This document shows, in pieces, positions 7,303-7,527 of a stretch of DNA of 7,527 bases. The notes below the pieces were generated by a model. It made no database searches, was not told the origin of the DNA, and was given only the letters and a program-made list of their open reading frames with translations. Location: NCBI GenBank assembly GCA_023144585.1, contig JAGLFI010000054.1, positions 1 through 7,527 on the forward strand, in the 5' to 3' direction. Source of the stretch: Desulfobacula sp. (GTDB lineage: Bacteria; Desulfobacterota; Desulfobacteria; Desulfobacterales; Desulfobacteraceae). Position 1 is the first letter of the stretch. Each line of letters begins with the position of its first letter. Both the position numbers and the translations under genes were made by a program.

Positions 7303-7527
7303 TCAAAAAACAAGCCACATGGGATAACGGAACAGCCCTTCACTCATGGAACGATATTCAACGGCTTTCAGAAAATAGCTGAAACCGTAAATACCCAGGG
7401 CGCAGATAAAAATCAGAGATGCTGTGTCAGTGGCCACTCCAATGGCTTGTCTGCTGCGGGCAGGCAGCCGGGTAACAAAGATATCACAGGCAACGTGTTT
7501 GTCTGATTTTATACCGTATGGAACAGA
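7303..7527 (-). pseudogene. TRAP transporter small membrane subunit (DctQ-like part), partial, in-frame stop
   Basis: This is the N-terminal side of the same TRAP gene and runs off the right edge. The minus-strand frame from 7527 reads VPYGIKSDKHVACDIFVTRL, a DctQ-type loop, then a helix (ASLIFICALGIYGFSYF), EYRSMSEGLFRYPMWLVF and, after TGA at 7305-7303, AIPSGMALSVIQIIRKIQ. DctQ proteins have this WxxxxAIPxGxxLxxxQ ending, so the TGA replaces one ordinary residue. The frame continues with no further stop into the DctM part, so the two subunits were fused in one polypeptide, as in known DctQM proteins. The ATG at 7287 lies inside the DctQ ending and is not a natural start. The solute-binding DctP would be expected outside the window. 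Confidence 0.75.

Noticed and set aside
7303..7305. TGA in the DctQ part as a selenocysteine codon
   Set aside because: DctQ is a membrane helper subunit with no redox site, no selenoprotein of this kind is known to me, and I saw no clear hairpin just after the TGA. Two nearby frameshifts favour simple breakage.
1..7527. Mobile element, CRISPR array, tRNA or defence system
   Set aside because: No transposase, terminal repeats, repeat-spacer pattern, tRNA-like cloverleaf or defence gene was seen on either strand.

Overview
The window looks like a chromosomal segment of a Gram-negative anaerobe, most likely a sulfate-reducing desulfobacterium of the Desulfobacterales type. This rests on moderate GC with AT-rich spacers, an IlvY-like LysR regulator, a type 2 ArgC, and a TRAP carrier with fused small and large membrane subunits. 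The assignment is inferred from family resemblance; there is no marker gene to prove it.

Layout, left to right. Bases 1-309 are a control region upstream of an ilvY-type LysR regulator (310-1185, +). On the opposite strand this region carries a strong Shine-Dalgarno sequence and an ATG followed at once by a stop, which may be the start of a broken divergent gene. Overlapping the ilvY stop is the wreck of a voltage-gated-type potassium channel gene (1175-1597, +). It keeps its N-terminus, S5/pore-helix stretch and zinc-ribbon tail but has lost S2-S4 and the selectivity filter. An intact ATP-dependent helicase gene hrpB (1614-4166, +) follows 16 bases later. After a 164-base spacer come argC type 2 (4331-5278, +), for arginine biosynthesis, and a zinc-ribbon Nudix hydrolase (5323-5856, +). 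The rest of the window, on the minus strand, is a TRAP transporter gene with fused DctQ and DctM parts. It enters from beyond the right edge and is broken by an in-frame TGA and two frameshifts, one of them in a run of ten G. Its frame has no stop of its own at the expected end and continues antisense through most of the Nudix gene.

The four intact genes (ilvY, hrpB, argC, Nudix) are housekeeping or metabolic and do not form an obvious single pathway. The striking theme is decay: two definite broken genes, and perhaps a third at the left edge, sit between intact ones. The channel deletions cannot be simple base-calling errors. The TRAP indels lie in G runs and could be either real or sequencing errors. 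I found no CRISPR array, insertion sequence, RNA gene or convincing new system.
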